DNA from: DATARH01 sp035309005
GTDB taxonomy: Bacteria > Pseudomonadota > Alphaproteobacteria > ATCC43930 > CGMCC-115725
Assembly: GCA_035309005.1 (NCBI GenBank)
Contig: DATGFP010000155.1
Span: forward strand, 23,792 to 87,791
Length of the DNA: 64,000 nt
Reading direction: 5' to 3'
Each line of letters begins with the position of its first letter. Position 1 is the first letter of the stretch. The notes under the pieces were generated by a model that saw nothing but the letters and a program-made list of their open reading frames with translations, did not search any database and was not told the origin of the DNA. This document shows, one piece after another, positions 53,668 through 62,200 of the stretch. The position numbers were made by a program, and so were the translations under genes.

Positions 53668-55464
53668 ATGATCGCGAAGTTCCTGCCCTATCTGCGGCAG
53701 CATCGCTGGCAGGTGCTGTGGGCGCTGGCGCAGGTTTTTCTGATCGCCGGGTTCGAACTGCTGAAGCCGTGGCCGTTGCAGATCGTCATCGACTATGTGC
53801 TCGCCGGCAAGCCGCCGCCGCCGGGCGGCCCGTTCGGCGATCTCTTGGCGCTGCCGAAAGCCTGGCTCCTCCTTCTCGCCTGCTTGGGCATGGTCGTCGT
53901 CAACCTCGGCGCCGGCGCGCTGACCCTGTGGCACAATTACACCGCGATCCGCGTCGGACAGAGTATGGTCAATGACTTGCGCGGCGATCTTTATGCACAT
54001 CTGCAACGTCTGTCGCTCGCCTATCACGGCCGCCAGCGGGTCGGCGATTTGATGTACCGGGTCACCGCCGACAGCTTCGCGGTGCAGACGATGATCATGA
54101 ACGGGGTCTTGCCGATCCTCTCGGCGCTGATCCTCTTGGCCGGCATGCTGCTGGTGCTGTTCCCGATCGACCCGCTGTTGAGTCTCCTGGCGCTGACCAT
54201 CGTGCCGCCGCTCTTCGTGCTGATTGCCGGTTTCAACCGCAAAATCGTCGGCGTCGCGACCGTGGTGCGCGACCTCGACAGTCGGGTCTATTCGCTGGTC
54301 CAGTGGGGCATGGCGGCGATCAAGGCGGTGCAGGCCTTCACCAAGGAGGAGGAGGAGCACCGCCGCTTCATGGGCGCCAGCCGCGACAGCCTGCGCGCCA
54401 CCTTGCGGCTTTATAATTGGCAGACGCTCTATTCGGGCGCGGTCAACGTGGTGATCGCGCTGGGCACCGCGATCGTCGTGTATGCCGGGGCGCGCGCCGT
54501 CATGTCGGGCAGCCTGACGCTCGGCCAGCTGATCGTCTTCATCGCCTACCTGGCGCAGCTTTATGCGCCGATCAACCAGATCACCCAGAGCTGGGGCCTC
54601 ATCGCCGGGGCACGGGTCGGGGCGGCGCGGGTGTTCGAAGTGCTAGAGACCGAGGCCGACCTCAAGAGCGGCGCCCGCGAATTCCCGGCGGCGGGGCCGC
54701 GCGCCAGCATCGCGTGGCGCGGCGTCGGCTTTCGCTACCGCCCCGAAACGCCGGTGCTGGAGGATATCGAGCTCAATGTCGCGGCCGGCTCGACCGTCGC
54801 GATCGTCGGTCCGACCGGCGCCGGCAAGTCGACGCTGCTCGGGCTCTTGCCGCGGTTTTTCGATCCCTCGCGCGGCAGCGTCGCGATCGACGGCGTCGAC
54901 CTCCGCGAATATTCGCTGCACTCGCTGCGCTGCCGGATCGCGATGGTGTTGCAGCCGCCGCTGATCTTCCCGCTCTCGGCCGCCGACAACATCGCCTACG
55001 GCCGGCCCGGCGCCGACCATGCCGCGATCGAGAACGCCGCCCGGCTCGCGCGCATCCACGACACGATCGCGCAGATGCCCGAGGGCTACCAGACGCTGCT
55101 TGGCGAGGGTGGGGTGCCGTTGTCGGAAGGCGAGAAGCAGCGCGTCACGATCGCCCGCGCGCTGTTGCGCGACGCGCCCATCCTCATTCTCGACGAGCCG
55201 ACCTCGGCGCTCGACGTCGCGACCGAGGCGCTGGTGATGGAGGCGCTGGAAGCGCTGATGCGCGGCCGCACGACCTTCATCATCGCGCACCGGCTGTCGA
55301 CGGTGCGGCGCTGCGAGCGAATCATTGTGCTGCGCGACGGCGGGATTGCCGAACAGGGCAGCTTTGCCGAGCTGCTGCGACAGGAAGGTCTCTTTGCCGA
55401 GTACTACCGCACGCAATTCGCCCCGCCGCGCGCCGCGCCGCCGATCCTGGCGATGCCGGCCTGA
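53668..55464 (+). CDS. ABC exporter, fused permease and ATPase (MsbA/NdvA-like)
   Basis: A 598-residue half-transporter. About 1-310 is a six-helix type IV transmembrane domain (FELLKPWPLQIVIDYVLAG, QRLSLAYHGRQRVGDLMYR). The ATPase has Walker A GPTGAGKST from residue 381, C-loop LSEGEKQR from 485 (LSGGQ variant), Walker B ILILDEPTSALD and a His switch in IIAHRLSTV. It follows the GH-GT2 gene by 37 bases and so may export its product, as NdvA exports cyclic glucan in rhizobia. Substrate inference rests on neighbourhood alone. Confidence 0.92.
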   Translation: MIAKFLPYLRQHRWQVLWALAQVFLIAGFELLKPWPLQIVIDYVLAGKPPPPGGPFGDLLALPKAWLLLLACLGMVVVNLGAGALTLWHNYTAIRVGQSMVNDLRGDLYAHLQRLSLAYHGRQRVGDLMYRVTADSFAVQTMIMNGVLPILSALILLAGMLLVLFPIDPLLSLLALTIVPPLFVLIAGFNRKIVGVATVVRDLDSRVYSLVQWGMAAIKAVQAFTKEEEEHRRFMGASRDSLRATLRLYNWQTLYSGAVNVVIALGTAIVVYAGARAVMSGSLTLGQLIVFIAYLAQLYAPINQITQSWGLIAGARVGAARVFEVLETEADLKSGAREFPAAGPRASIAWRGVGFRYRPETPVLEDIELNVAAGSTVAIVGPTGAGKSTLLGLLPRFFDPSRGSVAIDGVDLREYSLHSLRCRIAMVLQPPLIFPLSAADNIAYGRPGADHAAIENAARLARIHDTIAQMPEGYQTLLGEGGVPLSEGEKQRVTIARALLRDAPILILDEPTSALDVATEALVMEALEALMRGRTTFIIAHRLSTVRRCERIIVLRDGGIAEQGSFAELLRQEGLFAEYYRTQFAPPRAAPPILAMPA

Positions 55465-55960
55465 ACCGGCCTGGGCCTCGGCGTTGCCGATGTGCCACAC
55501 GCGTTGTGGCTAAATTGCAAACAGAGTTTCCTGGTATTCCGCCGGACTTCGCCGGCCCGGTGCAGTCGTGTTGCACGAGCGCCAGTACAATTCGCCATCT
55601 GACTGTCACACGATTCGGATAACGCCAATCGCCGCGCCGCGCCGTCGCGTCTATGCTGGCGGCTGGATTATCGCTTGACTGATTCGTCCCGGCGCCGCTC
55701 TGAAGCTTGTGCAGATATACAGGTCGGCCTATTCGCGAAAATGGGGATTTGCTGTTGCACCCCCCAGATTGAACGGTTAGGCTGAATTTGTTTGGGGGAT
55801 GCCGCCCGCCTCAATGCCGGGTGGGGAAGCGTTGGTCTCGGGCTTGCATCGGGAACGGCGTTTTCACGAGCATTGCGGCGGCGGCTCCCAAAACAAGTGC
55901 GCGACGCAGCCTGGTCGGGTTCCAACCGACATCCACGGCTAGCCAGCGCGGGGGACGAGG
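55465..55960. other. 496-base intergenic region upstream of the M23 peptidase gene
   Basis: No gene is convincing here. G+C is lower than in flanking genes. The region contains CCCCCCA (about 55760) pairing with TGGGGGA (about 55792) around an AT-rich loop, and isolated TTGACT at 55675-55680 without an acceptable -10. It probably holds the promoter and leader of the M23 gene; a small RNA is possible but unsupported. Confidence 0.5.
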
Positions 55961-57370
55961 GTGACGGATCTGGCGCGCTGGGGAGGCTCTGGCTTCCCGC
56001 ACAAAGAACCATTGTGGAACGACGCCGGTAGCCGGCTTGCGCTTGTCGCGCGCCGCCACGGCAGCCTGATCGCGCTCGGCGCGGCGGCGCTGAGCCTTGC
56101 CGTCTCGGGCGTCCTGGCGCTCGGCTATTTGCGCTACGAGCGCCTCGCGACCGCGCAGGAGCTGGCGGTCAGGCGCGCCCAGAGCGCCAACGCCGATCTG
56201 CAGGACGCGCTGGCCCGGCTGCGCGACCAGCTCGGCGCCGCCAACCAGACGCTGACGACAACCCAGAGCCGGATCGCCGCGTTGAGCGATGCGGCCCATC
56301 GCGCCTCGGTGTCCGAAGAGGCCGCGAGCTCGAAGGCCGACCGCGTCGCGCTTCTGACCCGCACCCTCGAACAGGCCCAACGGGAATTGCACCTGGCCGA
56401 GGCACAGCGCGTCACGCTGATGGCGCGCCTCAGCAAATCGGAGAGCGACGCCGCCGACCGGCGGGCGCGCCAGCAGCAGGTCGAGGCCGGCATCCAGCAA
56501 TGGCAGAAAAAGGTCGAGCAGCTGACCGGCGAGCGCGATCAGCTGCGCGCCCGGCTCGGCAAGCTCGAGCAGAAACTCTCGTCCCAGCCGGCCCAGGCGC
56601 CGCGGCCGCTCGCCATGGCGGCGCCGCCCACCGCCGCCCCGGCTGCGACCGCGCGCCAAGTCGCCGCGCCCCCGGCCACAGCCGCCGTTGCCCCGGCTGC
56701 CGCGCCCGCCACCGCGGCGATCGCCCCGGCCCCGGCGCACGCCACCGCGCCGGTAGCGGTTGCTACCGTCGACCGCGGCGCGTTCGCGCAAGTCGAGCGG
56801 GTTCTTGCCTCGACCGGTGTCGATGTCCGTCATTTGTTTGCCCAGCTCGGGGTCAGCGGTGGCCTCGGCGGACCGATGGTGCCGGTGCCGCCGGGCGGCG
56901 TGCCGACGCTGAGCGCGGAAAAGCTCGCCGCGCTGTCGCGTCTCGTCAACGTGCTGCCGGTGTCCGCGCCGCTCGCCACCTACCGCGTCGGCAGCCCATT
57001 CGGGGTGCGCGGGGACCCGATGAACGGCGACCGCGAGTTCCACACCGGGCTCGACCTGCTGGCGCCCTACGAATCGCCGGTCTACGCGACCGCGCCGGGC
57101 GTCGTCACCTTCGCCGGCTACCGCGACGATTACGGCAAGATCGTCGAGATCGACCACGGCCACGGCATCGCGACGCGCTACGCGCATCTCCACCGCTTCG
57201 TCGTCTCGGTCGGCGAGCATGTCGCGGCGCGCCAGCAGATCGGCTTTCTCGGCAGCACCGGCCGCGCCACCGGCCCGCACGTGCATTACGAGGTCTTGGT
57301 CAATGGCGAGCCGCAAGACCCGGAAAAGTTTCTCGGCCTCGCCCGCCTGATCCGGGTGGCGCAGCACTGA
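55961..57370 (+). CDS. Membrane-anchored LytM/M23-family peptidase with coiled-coil
   Basis: A 469-residue envelope protein. One membrane helix (about 38-58, IALGAAALSLAVSGVLALG) follows a short cytoplasmic head. A long coiled-coil runs about 60-205, then an Ala/Pro/Thr linker to about 270. The C-terminal LytM domain has HTGLD (His361, Asp365) and HVHYE (His440, His442), the complete zinc site, so it is probably an active endopeptidase or amidase activator. GTG start at 55961 follows GGGGGACGAGG. The architecture resembles EnvC- or DipM-like division factors. Confidence 0.9.
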   Translation: MTDLARWGGSGFPHKEPLWNDAGSRLALVARRHGSLIALGAAALSLAVSGVLALGYLRYERLATAQELAVRRAQSANADLQDALARLRDQLGAANQTLTTTQSRIAALSDAAHRASVSEEAASSKADRVALLTRTLEQAQRELHLAEAQRVTLMARLSKSESDAADRRARQQQVEAGIQQWQKKVEQLTGERDQLRARLGKLEQKLSSQPAQAPRPLAMAAPPTAAPAATARQVAAPPATAAVAPAAAPATAAIAPAPAHATAPVAVATVDRGAFAQVERVLASTGVDVRHLFAQLGVSGGLGGPMVPVPPGGVPTLSAEKLAALSRLVNVLPVSAPLATYRVGSPFGVRGDPMNGDREFHTGLDLLAPYESPVYATAPGVVTFAGYRDDYGKIVEIDHGHGIATRYAHLHRFVVSVGEHVAARQQIGFLGSTGRATGPHVHYEVLVNGEPQDPEKFLGLARLIRVAQH

Positions 57371-57410
57371 CGCTTATCGGCGTCGCCGCCCCAGGGCCAG
57401 CGCCGGAGCT

Positions 57411-57440
57411 GCGGCCGAAGCCGGCCGCTTAATTCCTTTT
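57411..57440 (+). terminator. Intrinsic terminator after the M23 peptidase gene
   Basis: GCGGCCG (57411-57417) pairs with CGGCCGC (57422-57428) around a four-base AAGC loop and is followed by TTAATTCCTTTT. It lies 40 bases after the stop and is the best-looking terminator in the window. Confidence 0.7.
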
Positions 57441-57498
57441 CCACGTTGCGCGGCTGTGCGATGACAGGCGCGGCATTGGATTCGCCGCGGCGGCTTGC

Positions 57499-58368
57499 AT
57501 GAACGCGATGCGACAGGGCGCAACGGGGCTGGAAATTCCGGGCGTCGTCTGGCGTCGCGACCCGCACGCCGCCGCCGTGCCGCTGGTCCTCGATTCGCCG
57601 CATAGCGGAGCGCTCTATCCCGAGGAATTCGCCTATCGCTGTCCGCTGGCGGTGCTGCGCCGCGCCGAGGACGCCTATGTCGACGAACTCTACGCGGCGG
57701 CGCCGGCGCATGGTGCGACGCTGATCGGCGCGCTCTTTCCGCGCAGCTATATCGATGTCAACCGCGCCGCCGACGATCTCGATCCGGGGCTGCTGGCGAG
57801 CGCCTTGCCGCCGGTGCTGGTGCCGCGCCCGGCGACGCGAGTGGGGCTGGTGCGCCGCCATGCGCAGCCCGGCGTGCCGATCTACGACGACAAGCTCAGC
57901 CCCGACGATGTCATGGCCCGGATCGAGCGCTATCACGAGCCCTATCACCGGGTGCTCGGCGAGTGCTGCGACAAGCTGCACGGCGAATTCGGCGCGGTGT
58001 GGCATATCAACTGCCACTCGATGCCGTCCTACGGCAACCGCCGCGACGGAGCCAAGGGCGAGCATGGCGATTTTGTGCTGGGCGACCGCGACGGCACGAC
58101 CTGCGACGCCGAATTCACCGATTTCGTCGCCGGCTTCCTGCGCGACCTCGGCTATGAGGTGCGGCTCAACGACGGCTATAAAGGGGTTGAGATCGTGCGC
58201 CGCCACGGCCGCCCGGCCGAGCGCCGCCACAGCCTGCAGATCGAGGTCGACCGCTCGCTCTACATGGACCAGAAGACCCTGGAAAAACTGCCCGGCTTCG
58301 ACCAATTGCAGGCCGACCTGGCGGCGCTCGTCGCGGGCGTCGCCGGTTTTGTGCGCGGTCGCCTTTAA
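57499..58368 (+). CDS. N-formylglutamate amidohydrolase family protein
   Basis: A 289-residue zinc hydrolase. Family motifs are LVLDSPHSGALYPEEF, the RAEDAYVDELY segment, SYIDVNRAADDLDP, and WHINCHSMPS (metal His). EIVRRHGRPAERRHSLQIEVDRSLYM near the end carries further catalytic residues. Such enzymes hydrolyse N-formyl-L-glutamate in histidine degradation or related amides. No hut genes are nearby, so the substrate is uncertain. The start at 57499 lacks a strong ribosome site, and an in-frame ATG at 57508 is possible. Confidence 0.9.
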   Translation: MNAMRQGATGLEIPGVVWRRDPHAAAVPLVLDSPHSGALYPEEFAYRCPLAVLRRAEDAYVDELYAAAPAHGATLIGALFPRSYIDVNRAADDLDPGLLASALPPVLVPRPATRVGLVRRHAQPGVPIYDDKLSPDDVMARIERYHEPYHRVLGECCDKLHGEFGAVWHINCHSMPSYGNRRDGAKGEHGDFVLGDRDGTTCDAEFTDFVAGFLRDLGYEVRLNDGYKGVEIVRRHGRPAERRHSLQIEVDRSLYMDQKTLEKLPGFDQLQADLAALVAGVAGFVRGRL

Positions 58369-58419
58369 CGCGGCCGCCTGCCCCAAACTTCATGTCTCAC
58401 TTTAACAGGAGGAAACTAA

Positions 58420-58857
58420 ATGGCTAAAATTCCGAAGGTTCTGCAGTCGCACATCAACACCGCGTTTCCGGCCAATGTGTGCCTCCTCGGCTCGGCCCTG
58501 CCGAACGGTTACGCGCAGATCACGCCGCGCGGCGGCACGATGGTGTTCGACGACGAGCACCTGGCGCTATGGGAGCGCGGCAGCGGCAGCAGCGCCGAGG
58601 CGATGCGCGACGGCAGCAAGCTGACGATCTATTTCCGCAAGCCTTCGTTGCGCGAGGAGGGGGTGCTGCCGCGCGGCGGCATCGCCCGCTTTTACGGCAC
58701 CGCCAAGATCCATAAATCGGGCCCCATCTACGATGCGGTCTGGCAGCGCCTGATCGCCCCGGAAAAGGAGCGCGACCCGGACAAGAAGGGCTATGCCGTG
58801 CTGATCGCGGTCGAGCGCGCCGAAGATCTCGCCGGTGAGCCGCTGACCCCGGCTTAA
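58420..58857 (+). CDS. Pyridoxamine 5'-phosphate oxidase-fold (flavin-binding split barrel) protein
   Basis: A 145-residue protein of the PNPOx-like family. The opening KIPKVLQSHINTAFPANVCLLGSALPNGYAQITPRGGTMVFDDEHLALWERGSG is a split-barrel beta pattern (given in parts by motif PNGYAQITPRGG and LALWERGSGS). It likely binds FMN or F420-type cofactor; catalytic role not determined. A strong ribosome site AGGAGG lies eight bases upstream. It is followed by a hairpin and the convergent nadK. Confidence 0.8.
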   Translation: MAKIPKVLQSHINTAFPANVCLLGSALPNGYAQITPRGGTMVFDDEHLALWERGSGSSAEAMRDGSKLTIYFRKPSLREEGVLPRGGIARFYGTAKIHKSGPIYDAVWQRLIAPEKERDPDKKGYAVLIAVERAEDLAGEPLTPA

Positions 58858-58874
58858 AAATCCATCGCTCGTGA

Positions 58875-58907
58875 AAATTCCTCTCCCGCATTGCGGGAGA
58901 GGGAATT
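58875..58907. terminator. Bidirectional terminator between PNPOx-like gene and nadK
   Basis: AATTCCTCTCCCGC pairs with GCGGGAGAGGGAATT around a short ATT loop, with one bulge. A-rich and T-rich flanks fit both directions. The nadK stop codon (58909-58907) lies in the right arm. Confidence 0.65.
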
Positions 58908-59695
58908 CAGCTAAGGAACTGCTCCTTCAGCACGCGTTCCTCGAGGTTGGCGTCTCGGTCGAACAGCACGGTCATCGCGATGTCGCGGTTTTCGTGGATC
59001 TCGACCGAGGTGATGTCGCGCACCTCGGTGAAATCGGCGACCGCGCTGACCGGCCGCTTGTCGGTTTCGAGCGCCGCGATCTTGACCCGCGCGCCATGCG
59101 GCAGGAGGGCGCCGCGCCAGCGCCGCGGACGGAACGCGCTGATCGGGGTCAAGGCCATGATGCCGGCGCCCAGTGGGACGATCGGGCCGTGCGCCGAGAG
59201 GTTGTAGGCGGTGCTGCCTACCGGGGTCGACAGCAGGATGCCGTCGGCCATCAGCTCTTCCAGGCGCACGACGCCGTCCACGCTGACCTGCAACTTGGCG
59301 GCCTGGCGGCTCTCGCGCAGTAGCGAGACTTCGTTGAAGGCGATCGCCTGGCGGGCGATGCCTTGTTCGCAGATCGCGGTCATCTCGAGGGGGTGCAGTT
59401 CGACCGGCTGCGCCGCCGCGAGGCGCTCGTAGAGATCGTCCAGCCGGTAGGGGTTCATCAGAAACCCGACGCTGCCGCGATGCATGCCGAAAATCGGCTT
59501 CCGGCTCGCGACAAAGCGGTGCAGCGTTTCGAGCATGAAGCCGTCGCCGCCCAACGGCACGATGACATCGGCCTCGGCCTCGGCGACCACGCCGTAACGC
59601 TGGCGCAGTTCGCGCAGCGCGGCCTGCGCCGCCTCGGCCTCGGAGGCGGCGAATGCGACGCGCGGCGCCTTATGGCTGTGCGGTGCGGCGGTCAC
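58907..59695 (-). CDS. nadK: NAD kinase
   Basis: Phosphorylates NAD+ to NADP+. The 262-residue alphaproteobacterial-type protein starts with GTG at 59695-59693 (VTAAPHSHKAPRVAF). Motifs are VIVPLGGDGFMLETLHRF (GGDG catalytic loop), HRGSVGFLMN and DGILLSTPVGSTAYNLSAHGPIV (second signature), then LTPISAFRPR. The GTG start overlaps the moaA stop by 4 bases. A longer open frame to 59875 overlaps moaA and is rejected. Its stop lies in the terminator stem. Confidence 0.95.
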   Translation of the reverse strand: MTAAPHSHKAPRVAFAASEAEAAQAALRELRQRYGVVAEAEADVIVPLGGDGFMLETLHRFVASRKPIFGMHRGSVGFLMNPYRLDDLYERLAAAQPVELHPLEMTAICEQGIARQAIAFNEVSLLRESRQAAKLQVSVDGVVRLEELMADGILLSTPVGSTAYNLSAHGPIVPLGAGIMALTPISAFRPRRWRGALLPHGARVKIAALETDKRPVSAVADFTEVRDITSVEIHENRDIAMTVLFDRDANLEERVLKEQFLS

Positions 59696-60684
59696 CCGCC
59701 GGTGACGCTCATATGCCGGGAGACGGCGGGCCGGTTGTGGCGGCGGTCGATGATGAAATCGTGACCCTTGGGCTTGCGATCGATCGCCTCGCGGATCGCC
59801 GCTTCGAGCGGCGCGTCGCTTTCCGATTGCCTGAGCGGCGTGCGCAGATCGGCGGCGTCCTCCTGCCCGAGGCACATATAAAGCGTGCCCGTGCAGGTGA
59901 GCCGCACCCGGTTGCAGCTCTCGCAGAAATTATGCGTCAGCGGCGTGATAAAGCCGAGCCGGCTGCCGGTCTCGCGCACCGTCACATAGCGCGCCGGCCC
60001 GCCGGTGCGATAGTCGCTCTCGTCCAGCGTCCAGCACTGCTGCAGGCGCGCCCGCACCAGGGACAGCGGCAGGTACTGGTCGAGCCGGTTCTCGCCGCCG
60101 ATGTCGCCCATCGGCATGACTTCGATGATGACGAGGTCGAAGCCTTCGGCGCCGACCCAGGCGACCAGCTCGTCGAGCTCGTCCTCGTTGACGCCGCGTA
60201 GCGCCACCGTGTTGATCTTGACCGCGAGCCCGGCGCGCTTCGCCGCTTCGAGGCCTTCCAGCACCTGGTCGAGCCGGCCGCGCCGGGTGATCTCGGTGAA
60301 TTTCGCCGGGTCCAGCGTGTCGACCGAGACATTGACCCGGCGCACCCCGCATTCGCGCAGCTCGTCGGCATATTTGGCGAGCTGGCTGCCGTTGGTGGTC
60401 AGCGTCAATTCGTCGAGCGCGCCGGATTTGAGGTGGCGCCCCAGGCCGCGGAACAGGGTCATGATGCCGCGCCGCACCAACGGCTCGCCGCCGGTCAGGC
60501 GCAATTTGCGCACCCCCATGCGGATGAAGGCGCTGCACACCCGGTCGAGCTCTTCGAGGGTCAGCAGCTCCTTCTTCGGCAGGAAATTCATCTCTTCCGC
60601 CATGCAATAGACGCAGCGGAAGTCGCAGCGGTCGGTGACCGATACGCGCAGGTAGCTGATGGTTCGTCCAAACGGGTCGATCAT
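59692..60684 (-). CDS. moaA: GTP 3',8-cyclase MoaA
   Basis: A radical-SAM enzyme that starts molybdenum cofactor synthesis by converting GTP to 3',8-cH2GTP. The N-terminal cluster is Cys20, Cys24, Cys27 in RCDFRCVYC. The C-terminal cluster motif is FCESCNRVRLTCTG, and the protein ends in the typical Gly-Gly (SVTGG). LRLTGGEPLVR and RVNVSVDTLDP are also present. Length 330. A TATATAG element about 15 bases before the ATG suggests a short leader and its own promoter. Co-transcribed with nadK. Confidence 0.97.
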   Translation of the reverse strand: MIDPFGRTISYLRVSVTDRCDFRCVYCMAEEMNFLPKKELLTLEELDRVCSAFIRMGVRKLRLTGGEPLVRRGIMTLFRGLGRHLKSGALDELTLTTNGSQLAKYADELRECGVRRVNVSVDTLDPAKFTEITRRGRLDQVLEGLEAAKRAGLAVKINTVALRGVNEDELDELVAWVGAEGFDLVIIEVMPMGDIGGENRLDQYLPLSLVRARLQQCWTLDESDYRTGGPARYVTVRETGSRLGFITPLTHNFCESCNRVRLTCTGTLYMCLGQEDAADLRTPLRQSESDAPLEAAIREAIDRKPKGHDFIIDRRHNRPAVSRHMSVTGG

Positions 60685-60740
60685 GATGGCAAACTATATA
60701 GGACTGCGCAGGCCCGCTGTCGCCCCCGATCTCGTCATGG

Positions 60741-61232
60741 CTATTCGCCGTCGGGCCGCGGCTCCGGCGGGAACCAGTCGGCGAGAACCTGGTCCGCGGT
60801 ATAGGCCGCCGCGTTGATCCGCACCTGGCTCGCCTGATCGCTCTCACGGTATTTCCCGAGGTCGCTGATTGCTTTGCGCGCGGCGCGCTTATGCTCCGCG
60901 ACGAGGATGGCCTCGATTTGATGCCGCAGGCTGGGGCTGTCGTCGAGCACGACTTCGATTTGGTTTCTGGCATCGACGATCGAGTCGATCCATCCCGGGC
61001 GCGGGTCTGTCGCGCGGGAATGTTCGAGCTTGAGCAGGTGCTCGATGACCCGGCGGATCTGGCTGCTCAATTCGCGCTTGTCGGACCGGCCCAAACTTTC
61101 GATCTCCTCGGCCAGGTTGTCCCAGTCGATCGGCTGGTTGGTGGCGCCGCGTGCGGCCGAGCGCAGCGCGTCCGCCTGCGCTTTCGACCACAGAAAGAAA
61201 TCCTCGTCGTAGAGAGACGTTACATCCGACAT
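60741..61232 (-). CDS. DUF29 family protein
   Basis: A 163-residue cytosolic protein. The DUF29 signature is strong: SLYDEDFFLWSKAQADALR, then NLAEEIESLGRSDKRELSSQIRRVIEHLLKLE and the ending AAYTADQVLADWFPPEP-like segment. All-alpha; function unknown. Such genes are often present in multiple copies in alphaproteobacteria and cyanobacteria. It is divergent from fdhD and convergent to nothing; 56 bases separate it from moaA. Confidence 0.9.
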   Translation of the reverse strand: MSDVTSLYDEDFFLWSKAQADALRSAARGATNQPIDWDNLAEEIESLGRSDKRELSSQIRRVIEHLLKLEHSRATDPRPGWIDSIVDARNQIEVVLDDSPSLRHQIEAILVAEHKRAARKAISDLGKYRESDQASQVRINAAAYTADQVLADWFPPEPRPDGE

Positions 61233-61318
61233 CGCGGTCTCCGCGCCAGCGGTCAGCGTAGCACGAAATGGTGTGCACCGCCTTGCAGCGAAAGCCCGCG
61301 CGGCCCATCATCGTAGGC

Positions 61319-62200
61319 ATGCAGGAGTTTACGGTCCGGCCCGACCCCGACGATCCGCGGCTCACCCGCCGGGTCTGGGGCATCGACCAGGAGGGCCGCA
61401 GGATCGAGACCGCGGTCGTCACCGAGCGGCCGCTGACGCTTTATCTCAACGGCCGCGAGATCGTCACGATGATGACGATCGGCGACCACCCGGAATACCT
61501 CGCGGTCGGCTATCTGTTGAACCAGAACATGCTGCGCCCCGAGGACCGCATCATCGCGGTCGATTACGAAGACGACATCGAGACCGTCGTCGTGCGCACC
61601 GACCGCGAAACCGATTTCGAGGACAAGCTGAAAAAGAAGACGCTGACCTCGGGCTGCGCCCAGGGCACCGTGTTCGGCGATTTGATGGAGAAGTTCGACG
61701 AGGTGCGGCTCGATCCCGCCGCGGTATTGCGCACCTCGTGGCTCTACGCCTTAACCCGCAAGATCAACACCATGCCCAGCCTCTATCTCGCGGCCGGTGC
61801 GATCCACGGCTGCGTCTTGTGCGAAGAAGACCGCCCGCTCCTCTACATGGAGGATGTCGGCCGCCACAACGCGGTCGACAAGATCGCCGGCTACATGCAC
61901 ATGAGCGGCGTCTCGCCGGTCGGCAAGATCTTCTACACGACCGGCCGGCTGACCTCGGAGATGGTGATCAAGACGGTGCAGATGCGGATCCCGATCCTGG
62001 TCTCGCGCTCGGGCTTCACCGCCTGGGGGGTCGAATTGGCGCGGCAGGCTGGCCTCACCCTGATCGGCCGCGCCAAGGGGCGGCGCTTTGTGGCGCTGGC
62101 CGGCGAATCCCGCATCGTCTTCGACGGCGATCCGCGCGCGGCCCAGGACGAACCGTCGCGCGCCGCGCGCAAGGCGAGCCTCGCCGAAGGAGAGGCATGA
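61319..62200 (+). CDS. fdhD: Formate dehydrogenase accessory sulfurtransferase FdhD
   Basis: FdhD delivers sulfur to the molybdenum cofactor of formate dehydrogenases. Landmarks are EIVTMMTIGDHPEYLAVGYLL, the catalytic Cys loop TSGCAQGT with Cys113 (the second Cys of the E. coli CxxC is not present here), LLYMEDVGRHNAVDKIAGYM, and KIFYTTGRLTSEMVIKT, AWGVELARQAGLTLIG. The start at 61319 (MQEFTVRPDP) is chosen although its ribosome site is weak; an in-frame ATG at 61268 would add 17 residues. The stop overlaps mobA (ATGA). Confidence 0.94.
   Translation: MQEFTVRPDPDDPRLTRRVWGIDQEGRRIETAVVTERPLTLYLNGREIVTMMTIGDHPEYLAVGYLLNQNMLRPEDRIIAVDYEDDIETVVVRTDRETDFEDKLKKKTLTSGCAQGTVFGDLMEKFDEVRLDPAAVLRTSWLYALTRKINTMPSLYLAAGAIHGCVLCEEDRPLLYMEDVGRHNAVDKIAGYMHMSGVSPVGKIFYTTGRLTSEMVIKTVQMRIPILVSRSGFTAWGVELARQAGLTLIGRAKGRRFVALAGESRIVFDGDPRAAQDEPSRAARKASLAEGEA

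Noticed and set aside
59696..59875. N-terminal extension of nadK to 59875
   Set aside because: It lies wholly inside moaA. The GTG at 59695 overlaps the moaA stop and gives the normal length.
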